A DNA stretch of 64,000 nt from Perkinsus olseni (Eukaryota; Perkinsozoa; Perkinsida): positions 16,875-80,874 of the forward strand of contig JABANN010000073.1 of the NCBI GenBank assembly GCA_013115125.1, in the 5' to 3' direction. The notes beneath the pieces were generated by a model. It searched no databases. It was not told where the DNA came from and worked only from the letters and a program-made list of their open reading frames with translations. Below, piece after piece: positions 1-10,779 of the stretch. How positions within the stretch are numbered: the stretch's first letter is position 1; each line of letters begins with the position of its first letter. The translations under genes and the position numbers were made by a program.

Positions 1-419
1 ACGAACCTTCCCGGTCCTGCAAGACACAAATCGGCGCGTCATCGACCAGCTTTTCAGCTGACGGAATGCTCCTCAGCAGACAGTTTCAAGTCGCCGCGAG
101 ACGCCAGTGAACTACTAGAGGAAATCCCTTCTCTTGCTGTTTAGCCTGGTGGTAGTGTGAGACTCTCCGACGGCTCACCTTGGACCATCGCCCTGATTGT
201 AGGAGCCTGGCAGGCTATATCTTTGTCGAGCCGGATCTCCTTCCCGTCCGAGCTGAAAGCAAACAGACCAGAGTGGATAGTCCATAAAGTTGATAGACCA
301 GACCAAGCTGAATATTCCGGTCTGCATAACTCGAGATTCGCGGTGCGAGGTCGCGTGCCATGCCATATAAAACGCCCAGGGATTCGTTGCAGTGCAGCCA
401 ACATGAATCCGATCGCCAT
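1..419 (-). CDS. Elongin-C/Skp1 (POZ-fold)-like protein, partial
   Basis: A minus-strand reading frame carries FSSDGKEIRLDKDIAC followed by TIRAMVQ. This is the pattern of the start of Elongin C/Skp1: a strand with SSDG, then a helix with TI+xM. An intron seems to start at 178/177 (GTGAGC). A downstream exon near 60-115 reads RGDLKLSAEEHSVS, matching the 'x-I-x-L' strand that follows in Elongin C. In this family such proteins are adaptors between cullin ubiquitin ligases and substrate receptors. The ATG at 417-419 is the first in frame but the leader before SSDG looks long for Elongin C, so the true start may be different. I could not close the splice phase between the two exons. The 3' part lies beyond the left edge. 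Family assignment rests on a short match. Confidence 0.4.
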
Positions 420-1904
420 GTATTGCCATACAACAAGGCAATCTATTCTGAAGCCTCATACGAAACTATCTCGCAGAGGGCCGCAGTACATTCCGGCAAA
501 ATATTTCTGCACATGGCAAGTTCCACAAGCTGTCGTATGTGAGAGCGTCACTAGAGCATAGGTTGATTCTCGTGTAACCAAGCACATCCTCTACGAGATG
601 GCTTGCAGCGCCTCATTGTGGCACCCCTTTAGCCCGAGTCCTCTCACGCTTAGTACCTCCGCAGCTTGACGAACTCGGCACGCCCATCTTTGCCAGCGTC
701 GACGGTCATAGGCAAAAACGCATGAACTGACGGCAACCTTTCATACTATCAAGTAACTCTTTGTACAGAATTTCACGCTGCAGCTTCTATGCCTACACTT
801 TGACAATGTGAGCACCATTTTCGACGGATGAGCAGCACCGCGTGCCTAGATGCTTTCGCCGGAACTCTTATCCCGGATAGTACAGCAACTCTCAACAAAT
901 TCTTTCCTTGCCACGGACTTACCAGTGACGGATGACAATGCCTACTCATGGTTGAATCACGGCACGTCATCCACTCAGTGAAGAACGGTTCTCTCTCTAT
1001 CCACCGCACCCTCGCGTTAGTTCAGCCATTGACAGGCTGCAACGGGCATATGCTACATACGCACGTATTAGCACGAGTAGACGTAGTGTAGGAGACATCG
1101 CGCTACTCGAAAGAACCTGTTGAAGAGAAGTTGAAGGTCTGTCCTGGTCGGAGTCCCTACAAGCCCTTGCTGAGGGGAAGGCTCCTACGGAGAGACAGCT
1201 GTGTGCTTACTTTTAGTCTGCTTAAATATGACGGTCTACACAGCCGCCGAAGTTTTTAGGTCGTGAAACCATGCAGTCGCCAACATTGGATTCCGGGGTA
1301 TCCGGGGTGTTCCGTGAATCGATCCCGGGGCTGAATATCAGTTCGAGAAGTGACCGGACTGCGTTTGGTTCGGTTGGCTCCTTATCTTTCGAAGTCTTGC
1401 GCTGTACATGCGTGCAAGAATCTTGTGTTGGCTGTCCCAATTACCTGCTGGCCATTTTGATCTTTACAATACACCGGGTGCTTCGGGTCTGTTTATCTTG
1501 TATGATCGAAGCATTGTCCCAGCAAAGATCTTCATAGGCTCGAAGCTGGAGTTTGGGCCCCGGCCTTAAAACGCGACTACGCCTCACATTCCCGTGCGAC
1601 AAATTTGCAGCCCTGGGCGGAGAACAGTATCAACTTCAGAAGAGGGACTTCAACCACTATCTCATAAATTCTCATTCCAGCGGTCGGCTCATGAGGAGGG
1701 TGTCGGGACACAGGTTTTGAGTTACACAAACTGTGTCCGAGTGCTCGCTTTAATTTGTGCAATTCGTCTTCTTTGCTTCTGGGGGACAGCTAGGTTGAGT
1801 AGTGTTATTCAACATGTATGTGATTGCACGAAATTGGAAAGATTCTATATCGTTTCCTGCTCAGTTGTTTTGCCCCTCAATTTACAAACATTATCAATTT
1901 CGCC
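420..1904. other. Upstream region of the P5 ATPase; no gene recognised
   Basis: About 1.5 kb with only short open frames on both strands (the longest is about 110 codons and begins with a non-ATG codon). None shows a family motif or a convincing exon chain. The last 80 bases before the ATPase start are open in the ATPase frame but lack an ATG, so they are read as 5' leader. Confidence 0.5.
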
Positions 1905-4900
1905 ATGGGTTTCGGCGTCACCGTCGTTGTAATCTGGAGTGCCGTGTTACTGTTCCTAATACTGGCAACAATCGGCTTCGTCATTTACCGGAGAGCACGT
2001 ACTAATTGGCTCTTTGCAAAAGGGAGCGAACTGAAGGAGAAAAGCGCCGACATGGGATTGCGTCGGCTAACCTTCCACAGCCCTGATGAGCGGGAACGTC
2101 TCTTCGTTCAGTCTGGTCACAGGAGGTGTTGGTTCGGTGCGTTCCTTCTGATTGGTTGGTGTGCGGTTCTTATTTGCTCTGGCGTCAACATGGTCTTCTT
2201 CGCGATTATATCGTACTTCCCGGATGTTCTGAGTAGTTGGGGTACCGACTGGAATGGTGTTATGGGTCCCTGGCTTTACGTATTTGTACTCTTTCATGTG
2301 CTTGCGGCGATCATGATCACGTTCTTTCACGTTATGCGAGTGAATTTCATGCTGCCGGAAGTGAGCATGAGAGAGGCTACTCATGTGCTTATCGAGGAGG
2401 AAGTAGATGCTATCGACGAGAGCGACATGATTGACCCTGGCATGACGGAAGACGAGGCTGTCCCCGGTGTAGCGAGGCAGATTTACAACGTTTGGAATAA
2501 CATGAAGAGCAAGTACAAGCAGGCTTCGTGTACTACTTTGGTCCCGGTTACGATCGACAAGAAGACGAAACACCGGGGTTTCGAGTACACCTGCGTGCGG
2601 TATCTCTATGATGAAAAGAATGACAGGTTCCGTCCTGTTGGTACTGCGGAGAAAACTGCCGATGAAGCGCACGCTTTGTTGAAGGTTGGTGGGATGTCTT
2701 CGAAGGAGGCTGCCAACATGGAGAAGATTACCGGTCCTAATGCCATCAAGGTTAGGGTTCCGGGGATTTTCGAAAGTATCTTGGTAGAGTTCTGCGATGT
2801 CATCTACGTTTTCCAATCAATCGGTGCTTGGTCCTATGTTGCATTCTCCACTTGGAACATCGGTATCATCTGGCTGATTATGATGCTAGGCGCCGGTCTT
2901 ATCCGAGCGCTTTTGATCGTTCGGGTCAGTCAGAAGAAGATCGCTAAGATGGCCAAGCTGGAGACTTGCGTCCACGTCCTTAGGGACGGCGAATGGGTCG
3001 AAGTAGGATCCCAGGATGTGGTTCTTGGGGATTTGGTTCGAGTCGAGGAGCAGGACCCACTTCCTTGTGATGGTATTGTCGTCAGCGGTACTGTTATTGT
3101 GAACGAGTCTATGCTAACTGGCGAGCCTATGCCAATCCAGAAGTTCCCGCTAGAGGACATGCGAGGTGCAACCGTTGGCCAGAAGAACCGAGCATATGCT
3201 GGTGAGTTCTGGGCTCCTCCGTTCTGGTTGGTGCTAAATCTCGACCGCTGACGTGCCTTCCAGCGCCTCGCTTGGTCATTCTTATTTTCTCTATCGTCAG
3301 GTACGATATGTATGCAGTCTACCGGCTCGTTCGACGGGAAGGCCGTGATGTTGTGTACAGCCGTCGGTGCTCTCACGAGCAAGGGCCAGCTGGTCCGGAT
3401 GGTCTTATTCCCTCAGTCTGTGAGGTAGGTTCTCGCATGTCCAAGTGATTGGTTGATGACTCAGTCTTTGTTGCCCTTCAGGTTCAAGTATAATGACCAA
3501 CTACCGATAATCTACACTATCATGTTCTGCTATGCTATGTTGATCACCGTCCTCTATGCAACCCTTACTGACCTTGGTTCTTGGATCGTTACGGTATTGC
3601 AGATCCTGAACACTATTGCACAGTCCATGAACCCCATGCTTCCTGTGTCGATGGTGATGGGTCAGTCTGTGGCGTCGAAGAGGCTTGAGAGGAAGGAGAA
3701 AATCGCCTGCCTGCAGCCCGGACGAATTCCCGTTGCGGGCAAGATATCTACTATGGTGTTCGACAAGACGGGAACCATCACGAAGGATGGCATGGACTTC
3801 GCCGCAGTGATCCCCGTTGACTTGGCATCGGGTGATTTCTTGGATAGAGTTGTTTTTGACAACGACTTGCCTGTCGGTGATGACACTAACCACCATCTGG
3901 TGGCTGAGAAGGTTCCGCTGATAGTGCAGTACGGTCTGGCTTCGTGTCACACTGTCACATCTCTTCGTGACGGTAGTTTGGTGGGCAACCATGTGGACGT
4001 TGCTATGCTGACCACCACTGGATGGTCACTCCCTGATCCCGATTCGGGAAGCAACGTTATCGAGTCCCCTGCCGGTGTTGCCTCTCATAAGCTGGAGGTC
4101 GTGAAGGCTCTGGACTTTGATCACAAGCGTATGACGTCCGGAGCGGTGGTTCGAGATTTGGATACTAACGAGGTGATGGTCATCGTCAAGGGTTCTTACG
4201 AGCGTATCAATGCTCTTTCTGTGAAGGAGTCTATCCCTGGTGACTTTGTCACCGTCTCTGAGCAGTGTGCCGCTGACAACTTCTATACGCTCGCCATGGC
4301 GATCAAGACCCTGCCGAGCTCCATCTCAGACGAGGAGGTCGTCGCGACGAGTCGTGACAAGCTCGAAGACGGTTTGAGAATGTGTGGTTTGCTGCTCTTC
4401 CGCAACGAGATGAAGCACGATTCGCCTGCTGCTATTCAAGCTCTCAAGGACGGCAACGTGCGCAGTGTGGTTTGTACTGGTGATAACGTCTTGACTGGCG
4501 TTGCGATTGCAAAGCAATGCCATATATTGGACGGTGATGCTGAGGGAAGAATTCTCATTGGAGATTTTAACAAGGAGTCGAAGGATTTGATCTGGTCCGA
4601 TTCTGATACTGGCGAGCAGGACTGCACCCCTGTACCGGGCGTTGATCAATTGGCTGTCACTCAGGGTGCTTGGAGGTACTTGCATTCCCACCGGGAGAAG
4701 TTGGAGGCTGTTTGGGAGGACATCTTCGTGTTCGCCCGTATGAAGCCCGAGGACAAGGTTAACGTTACGAAGTACCTCCAATCTCAGAAGTTGGTCGTTG
4801 GCATGTGTGGTGATGGTGGTAACGACTGTGGCGCCCTTCGTGCTGCTCATGCCGGTATGGCTCTGTCTGATGCCGAAGCATCAATGGTATCGCCTTTCAG

Positions 4901-5975
4901 TTCTGGTCGTGATGGTCGATCCCTCTTCACGGTTGTCGATATGATCCGTGAGGGTCGCGCCTGCCTCACAACACAGCTTGCTACCTACTCCTTTTTCATC
5001 GTTTACGGCTATGTACTAACCTGTATCCGTCTATCGGGTACCATCATCGGTAACATCAACGTGGGCGAATGGGTCTGGTTGACTATGGATATCATGATTG
5101 GTGTGATCATGGTGTGGACGATGACTTTGTCTGGACCACCCAAGAAGCTAGCAAGGTTCCGCCCTACAGCCTCATTGTTGGGGTGGAGGACTATCCTTGC
5201 TTGTGCGGTCCCAATCGTCAGCTATTATATCTTCCAGATCATCACCTACGCTGTTCTATGGTCACCGTCGAATTCGAGTTGGTATGAGCACGTGAATACC
5301 CTTGACATTGACGTGCCTCCTAAAGACTGGATGAAGAAGGGCGACAACTATGATGCTCCTCCTCAAGTGTTCATGCTCTTCACTGTGCTCGTCACCCAAG
5401 CGTACGTGGCTACTTACGGAGGCCACTTCAGAAAGAACATTGTGTTCAACTGGGCTATCAACATTCTCTACGGTTGCTTACTTGTTATGATATTCAGCCT
5501 CTTGTGGGAAGAGCCAAGCGACTTCCCCTGTGTTTATCGTGTCAACTGTGACACAGGCTCGTCACTTGAGACGAAGAACATCCCACTCATCTCACAGTAC
5601 TCCGTTGGTGACATTGGCGGCTGCTTCTTGGGACCTCAAGTACGCACTTACCAGTTGTCAACACTTGAAATGGACGGTTGGATTCCTGATCCGGCTTACG
5701 ACTGCAGACCCAATGGTCCCGGCTCCGATATTGCAATAGAGAAGTATCCCTGGACGTCACCCGAGATATCAACTCTTGGTTATGATGGTCCTAATAATGC
5801 CTATCCAAGAAGCTATCGTCTAGCAATGACTTGGATACTTGTTGGCTATATTCTACTTCAGCATTTGTTCGTCCAGTTCGGTTTGCTCGGACCTCTATCT
5901 GCATACCTCAGGAAGCTCCAGATGCGCAGGCGTGAGAAAGAGGTGGCTATCAGCGAGAAGGATACGAGTGGTTAG
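1905..5975 (+). CDS. P5-type cation-transporting ATPase
   Basis: Three exons close in phase: 1905-3201, 3301-3424 and 3482-5975, giving about 1304 aa. The frame is open from 1824, but the first ATG is at 1905 and has a strong context (GCCATGG). Order of parts: three N-terminal membrane segments, actuator domain with TGE near 3118, membrane helices 3-4, the phosphorylation motif DKTGT at 3762-3776 in the P5 form FDKTGTITKDG, the hinge GDGGNDCGALRAAH at 4809-4850, and a C-terminal membrane region with roughly six helices. P5 ATPases act in the ER or endolysosomal membranes; P5A removes misinserted helices and P5B exports polyamines. The membrane-helix-4 signature is NPMLP (3630-3644), where P5A has PPELP and P5B has PPALP or similar. 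The subtype, and therefore the cargo, cannot be settled from sequence. Confidence 0.93.
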
Positions 5976-6029
5976 ACTCCCTCACAAGGGGATCTCTCAC
6001 CTCCTCGCAGTGGAGGTTTACTTATTTTT

Positions 6030-6052
6030 GCTCAGACGGTCTGAGCCTTTTT
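6030..6052 (+). repeat. Hairpin followed by a T-run after the P5 ATPase
   Basis: A perfect 7-bp stem (6030-6036 with 6040-6046, 3-nt loop) is followed by a run of T. It sits 55 bases after the ATPase stop, in the expected 3' UTR. It looks like a bacterial intrinsic terminator, but in a eukaryote it is more likely a 3' UTR stem or chance. Confidence 0.5.
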
Positions 6053-6207
6053 TCGTGCATCCCTTATGTGGGATTCGCACGCTCTTTATGACACGGAGCG
6101 GCGCTGGGAATCGGTGAAGCGATTCCCTGCGCCACTTAGTGTCGTCTCCTCTGTTTACTTGACCTTCTTAGCAAGTCTTATTGCGTTGAAAAAAGATCAC
6201 TTTCGAA

Positions 6208-6246
6208 AACTAGTACCTACAGTACTATCTTTTTCTGGTACTAGTT
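6208..6246. repeat. 10-bp inverted repeat in the intergenic region
   Basis: AACTAGTACC at 6208-6217 pairs perfectly with GGTACTAGTT at 6237-6246 across a 19-nt spacer. Further AGTACT copies lie within and beside it. It lies between the ATPase stop and the start of the leucine-rich-repeat gene. Role unknown. Confidence 0.55.
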
Positions 6247-6435
6247 CAGCAGTACTAAGATTAGAAGAAAGTCAGTAATATTTTCAGTGATTGACACGTG
6301 TGCTGTTGAGTTAGTTACCTCTTGACCTGGTGGGTCGTGGAGCTCGCAGTTGTCTGCCAATTGGTCCTTGTGTGTTGGGATTGGGAGCGAACCTGTGAGT
6401 CCTAGCCGAAACTTCAAGCGACAGTTTCTGAGAAT

Positions 6436-9038
6436 ATGACGGTTCTTGAGAAGACTGTGGAGCTTCTTGGAAATTCGCTGGCAGATCTTGAACCCGTCGA
6501 GTTCAACCTGGCAGGAGCAGATCTGGATGATGCTACAGTGGAAAGCGTTCTCTGCCCGGCCATAAGCGACACCAAGAGGGGACTCACGGGTGAGTTATAT
6601 GGCTGCTAGCACCGGGCGGGGGAGGAGAATGGCATCCACATAGCCGAGTTTTCGTCGAATAGAATATTGGTGGTCTATCAATATATCAATCCGATGGTTA
6701 CCGCTTCTTTAGAAGTAAAAGCTTTTCTCCCTAGGATTAGTGTATACTACTCAACGTACTGTTCGTAGGATTGTTTCTCCGGTATGCACTAGCTTCATAG
6801 TTCTATGAGCTCAGCAGTGATGCGTCTCCACTACGGTGTTCCCGAAGTGGCATCTTCAGGTGTCCTAGATCTGAGCGACAATCCTGCCTTAACAGACGAG
6901 GCCATCATTCGTCTATGCGCAGCCATGGAGAGAAAACGGGTACGCTCTTGGAGTAGTTGGTCCCTATCATAGTACGACAATCATACTTAACTTCATCGTA
7001 GATGCTCTCCATCGACTCCATCGTGTTGGACAACTGCAGTGGTGTTCATGACAGATCCGGAAGAGCCCTCGTCAAGGTTATCAAGGCAACCCAGGCGGGT
7101 GGGGTCTCGTCCTGCTCGTCCACGCTCTGGAAGTCACTTTCATGTAGCTTCCGCGCTCGGAAGTGCGTCTCAGATTCATTGAGGGTCTTGTCAATCAGAG
7201 GAACAGCTGTGCACGATGACGGTGTCGCCGATTTGCTCGCAGCACTCCGGGAGCAGGAGGTATTCAGCCAGGGGCGCATTCGCATGACAAGCAGCTTTTA
7301 CTGTCACCCGGTTGCTAAATCGAAGGGTGCTACATATTCAATTGCGAACTGGCACCGAACCGTCCGATAGTGTCACGCCAGGATGGCCGGTCTCTCAGTT
7401 GCCCTTGCGTGAGCTCCACCTGAGTCGGGTGGGCATTCATGGCCTGGGATATCTTTTGAGCTACCTTGGATCCGATCGTAAGGCCGAAGATCGTTTGGGT
7501 CGGTGGTGGTCACTGTCTTCATTTAGTGGCGAAAAAACATCTAGAAGTGTTGTCAATCGAGGCCATACTCGCTACTGATAATGTTGGTCTTATGGCCAAG
7601 CACCAGCTGCAATCTAACCAAGTAAGCGGAATTCCAGAGTACCGCTTTAACGATCAGAGCAGGTGGCACTTAGTTCGTTCAACGCGTCACCCCTCGATGG
7701 TTTTCACAGTATGCTGCCTCAACTCCGAGGAATAGTTGCCACAATAGCTCTACTTTTCACGGGTCTACCTCCTACGTGATGCGGCGCATGCGAAGCATTC
7801 TCGGCCTATCACTGAAAACTTGCCAACGTATAGAAGCGACCATGTGGTTCACGATATGGTCCGGCTCTTGCGAAGGGCGGTTGCGCACTAGGCGTCCGAT
7901 AGCGGGTGGCTGCTCAGGACCCCAGGACGATCGATACAAGTGGCTACGGGGAGCAGGAAAGTGTTGAGACTACGGAGGTGCGGTAGAGCCTGGCTGAGCC
8001 ATTGCTACAGCAGTGTCCATCTCACGTGTTTGCGGCTAACCGGTCTGGCTGGCGTTGAAGCTACACCCGATGCCACGCAGCTGGCTCGTTTGCTGCATCT
8101 AGCTCCCGGACTTCTCCTCAGGATGACGGGGAAGGCGGCGAGGACGACGACGACGAGGAGGAGGCTCGCGCGAGGCGGCAAATGGTTGAACGGCGGAAGA
8201 GATGGGAGAGCTGCATGTACGACTTGTAAATCCGCGCATCTCCACACTATCAAGACTGCCGAGATTCCTACATGCTATTGCTGAGGACCTCTTCAGACGC
8301 GAGAAGCTGACGGACCTTGACGGCAGTGAAGGAAACGCTATAGAAGATGATGTGGATGCGCTCGAAGGTGCTTCACGGCGTGATAGTGCTGCGCTGTCTG
8401 CAAGGAGACGACTAGAAGAACTGTTGAGGTTGATGCCTGATGCGGTGGAGAAGTGTTCCAAGGTCACGACCGTGGTGAGTGAGGGACGCGTGTCGCATCC
8501 TGAGGATTCGATTGGACAGGACATTCAATGTGACCACTTCCGTTGGATTCGAGACGCTACTAAGTTGGTGGCCGTTGAACACAAGATACAGGCGGACAGG
8601 GCTGCTGTCAATCCTGTAGGTCGCAAATGACTTACATATTATGAGGGTGTTTTGTGAGACGTGAAACCATTAGCCGCTCCTCGTTTGGCTCCCTAGTCGC
8701 GCTAGCATTTCTTCGCACGTCGTCACTTGTCCGTAACTGACCATGGTCAGAATAGCAACGACGGAGCATGGCAAGACACCATAGGTCGCAATTGCCGGAC
8801 TGGGCCGTGTCAGTGACGTAGTAATATTCTGATCCCTCAGGACAGGAGGAAAGGCAGCTCCTCGTGCTTCGGCTCTGCAGGTGAGTGATTCGTTACTCTT
8901 TAATTCAAGGTAAACCTTCGTGTTGCACCAGATGATGAGAGCCCGAGTGAAAGAGAGTACATCCAGCGGTATGTGGTGCCCCACCTGACCAGAGCGGTGC
9001 GCCTTTGTGAGGAGGAGCTGCTTCGCAACGCCGCGTAA
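6436..9038 (+). CDS. Leucine-rich-repeat protein with acidic and helical C-terminus
   Basis: A chain of short exons, each coding part of an RNI-type leucine-rich repeat: LDLSDNPALTDEAIIRLC (exon about 6815-6939), LRVLSIRGTAVHDDGVADLL (7002-7259), LRELHLSRVGIHGLGYLL (7399-7477), HLEVLSIEAI (7527-7621) and LRLTGLAGVEATPDATQLA (from 8014). First exon 6436-6589 with its own ATG; the second exon has a tandem acceptor (6815 or 6818). After the repeats comes an Asp/Glu run near 8125-8165, then helical, charged sequence (8255-8615) and two last exons (8841-8880 and from 8932) ending at the TAA at 9036-9038. Exon limits between 7663 and 7980 are not resolved. RNI-type repeats bind proteins; no enzymatic motif is visible. 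The layout of repeats plus coiled tail recalls cytoskeletal or ciliary LRR proteins, but that is only a guess. Confidence 0.7.
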
Positions 9039-10779
9039 GGCCTCGGCTTTAGTCGCTATTCTTCAAATGGAAGCATGAGATTTATTCCTTCACGATCGAG
9101 TTACTGAACCGTAGCGCATGGTCTGTTAAACTCCAGCAACTGTGGTATAATGAATTCCGAGGAGAGCCTGTGTTAATGCAAGCTCGGCTCCCGAAGCGTA
9201 TCCGCTTGCGCGAACGTGTTGTTTGGTACTTCGGATTCTCACGCAAGCGCCTTAGCAGTCCACGAGGTGTATTATGCGATGAATTCGGGGGGCTTGTCAG
9301 TAGGCTGGGACGTGTCCCTACAGGAGTTTATGTTTTCTCAGCACTCCTTCTGATCCACCTGTTAACTCTGACCAACAGATGGCGTTCATCGCCGCTGCCG
9401 TGAAGGGCGCCATTTGATTCAGTCGTGAGCATGTACCTGATGACCAGTCAGTGGTAACGAGGCGTCTTGGGTGTGTGTCTGGCCTTGAGTTGGCGTCGGC
9501 GTTCCGGACGGATTCGTGATGGTCAATAAAATCCCGGCGAATCGGTTATCACATACGAGAGTGCCGCATGGTAGTATGCATTACTCGGACATGAGTGTAA
9601 GATGGTCGCTCACAGCGGTCCGTTTCGTAGTGATCATGAATTTGTGGCGCGCGCGATCTGCATCAGAAAATCACGGGAAAGTGAAAGCTCCGCTCCGCCT
9701 TTTTCGCTGGATTTCGCCGCATTGTGCGCAACTTCTCGACGACTTTGGCAGGGTTCTTGGACGAAGGTTTTTTTGGACGCGAGCAGTTTTCATGGCGCCC
9801 AATTCGTCCCTAACGGTCGGTAGCACGCCATCCACCGCTGCCCCTTGCGGGATGAGCAAGTATCGGAGCAGGTCCGAGTGCCTCAGTCGGATACAGGAGC
9901 TGAAGAAGATAAATGAGGTTATACGGCGTGGGTGCATCGTAAAGGGCTCGTGAGTAATTACGCTTCTGGGGCTCGATTCGGACCGTTCCAGCTTAAGCTT
10001 GAGCTCAAGTCTCCCTGTAGAAGGGCTTTCGGATCTCATTGTCGCCTAGGAATGCTGGAAGCTTCCAGCCGGTTCAGATGCTTCGTGTGGAAGATTATGA
10101 TTATCATGATTAGAATGGGTGAATCAGGGGGTCAGAACCAAAATCAGGGTGATCCAACCCTGATTAATTCGTCCTGTCGCCGTTCAACTTCCTGCGTGAT
10201 TCATCCTAGAAGCTCACCGCGACCACAGATCAATCTCAAGTGTCACGCCTGATCCACCTCAGAGGGCGCTCTCGTTCATTTCGTGAGAATGTGCATAACT
10301 CCATTTGACTCATCACCCGAGATTGTTGGCGCTTTCAGATAAAGCCTTTGATGGTCAATCGGGGCCACATGGATTCTCGGAGGTGCATCCTCACGGCTGA
10401 CGTGCTCGCGGGTCAAATAGATTCGACCGAGAGCCTGGGGTCTGGCCAAGAGTTTTCGGAATTTTCGGACAGGCAGCTGGAAAGTCTTTTTCAGATGAAT
10501 TTCAAGTACGACTATTAGAGTGTCTGGCTGAGTGACTCACCTCCGTTCTCGAAGGAGCGTCCCTCCTGGTCTCGCTGTGGAGGTCAGCGATGATATCGTC
10601 GGTCAGAAATGCAGCGCTCCCCTGGTTGTCGCTTGAGACTCGCGAAATAGTTCGACCAAGCGGTTCGACGGAACTGCTGCCTCCGAACAGTGAAATGGTC
10701 GATTCGGCGCCATTTTCGGTGCCTGTCGGTTCATGAGATAGAGCATATGAGAAGGAGGGTGCAGTCTCTAGTGGTTTAG
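9039..10779. other. Unassigned region between LRR and AMSH genes
   Basis: Open frames exist, for example 9516-9953 on the plus strand with a helical end (SRIQELKKINEVIRR near 9890-9930), and a short acidic stretch near 10430-10516 (SGQEFSEFSDRQLESLF). These may be exons, possibly 5' exons of the downstream AMSH gene, but I could not join them in phase. A perfect 8-bp inverted repeat (10142-10149 with 10158-10165) lies here. Confidence 0.4.

Noticed and set aside
1824-1904. Longer N-terminus of the P5 ATPase beginning at 1824
   Set aside because: The frame begins with TTG, not ATG; the first ATG, at 1905, has a strong context.
2067-2816. 249-codon minus-strand frame
   Set aside because: Lies exactly opposite the P5 ATPase exon and has no motif; a shadow of codon use.
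6030-6052. Bacterial rho-independent terminator
   Set aside because: The window is clearly eukaryotic (introns everywhere); kept only as a hairpin.
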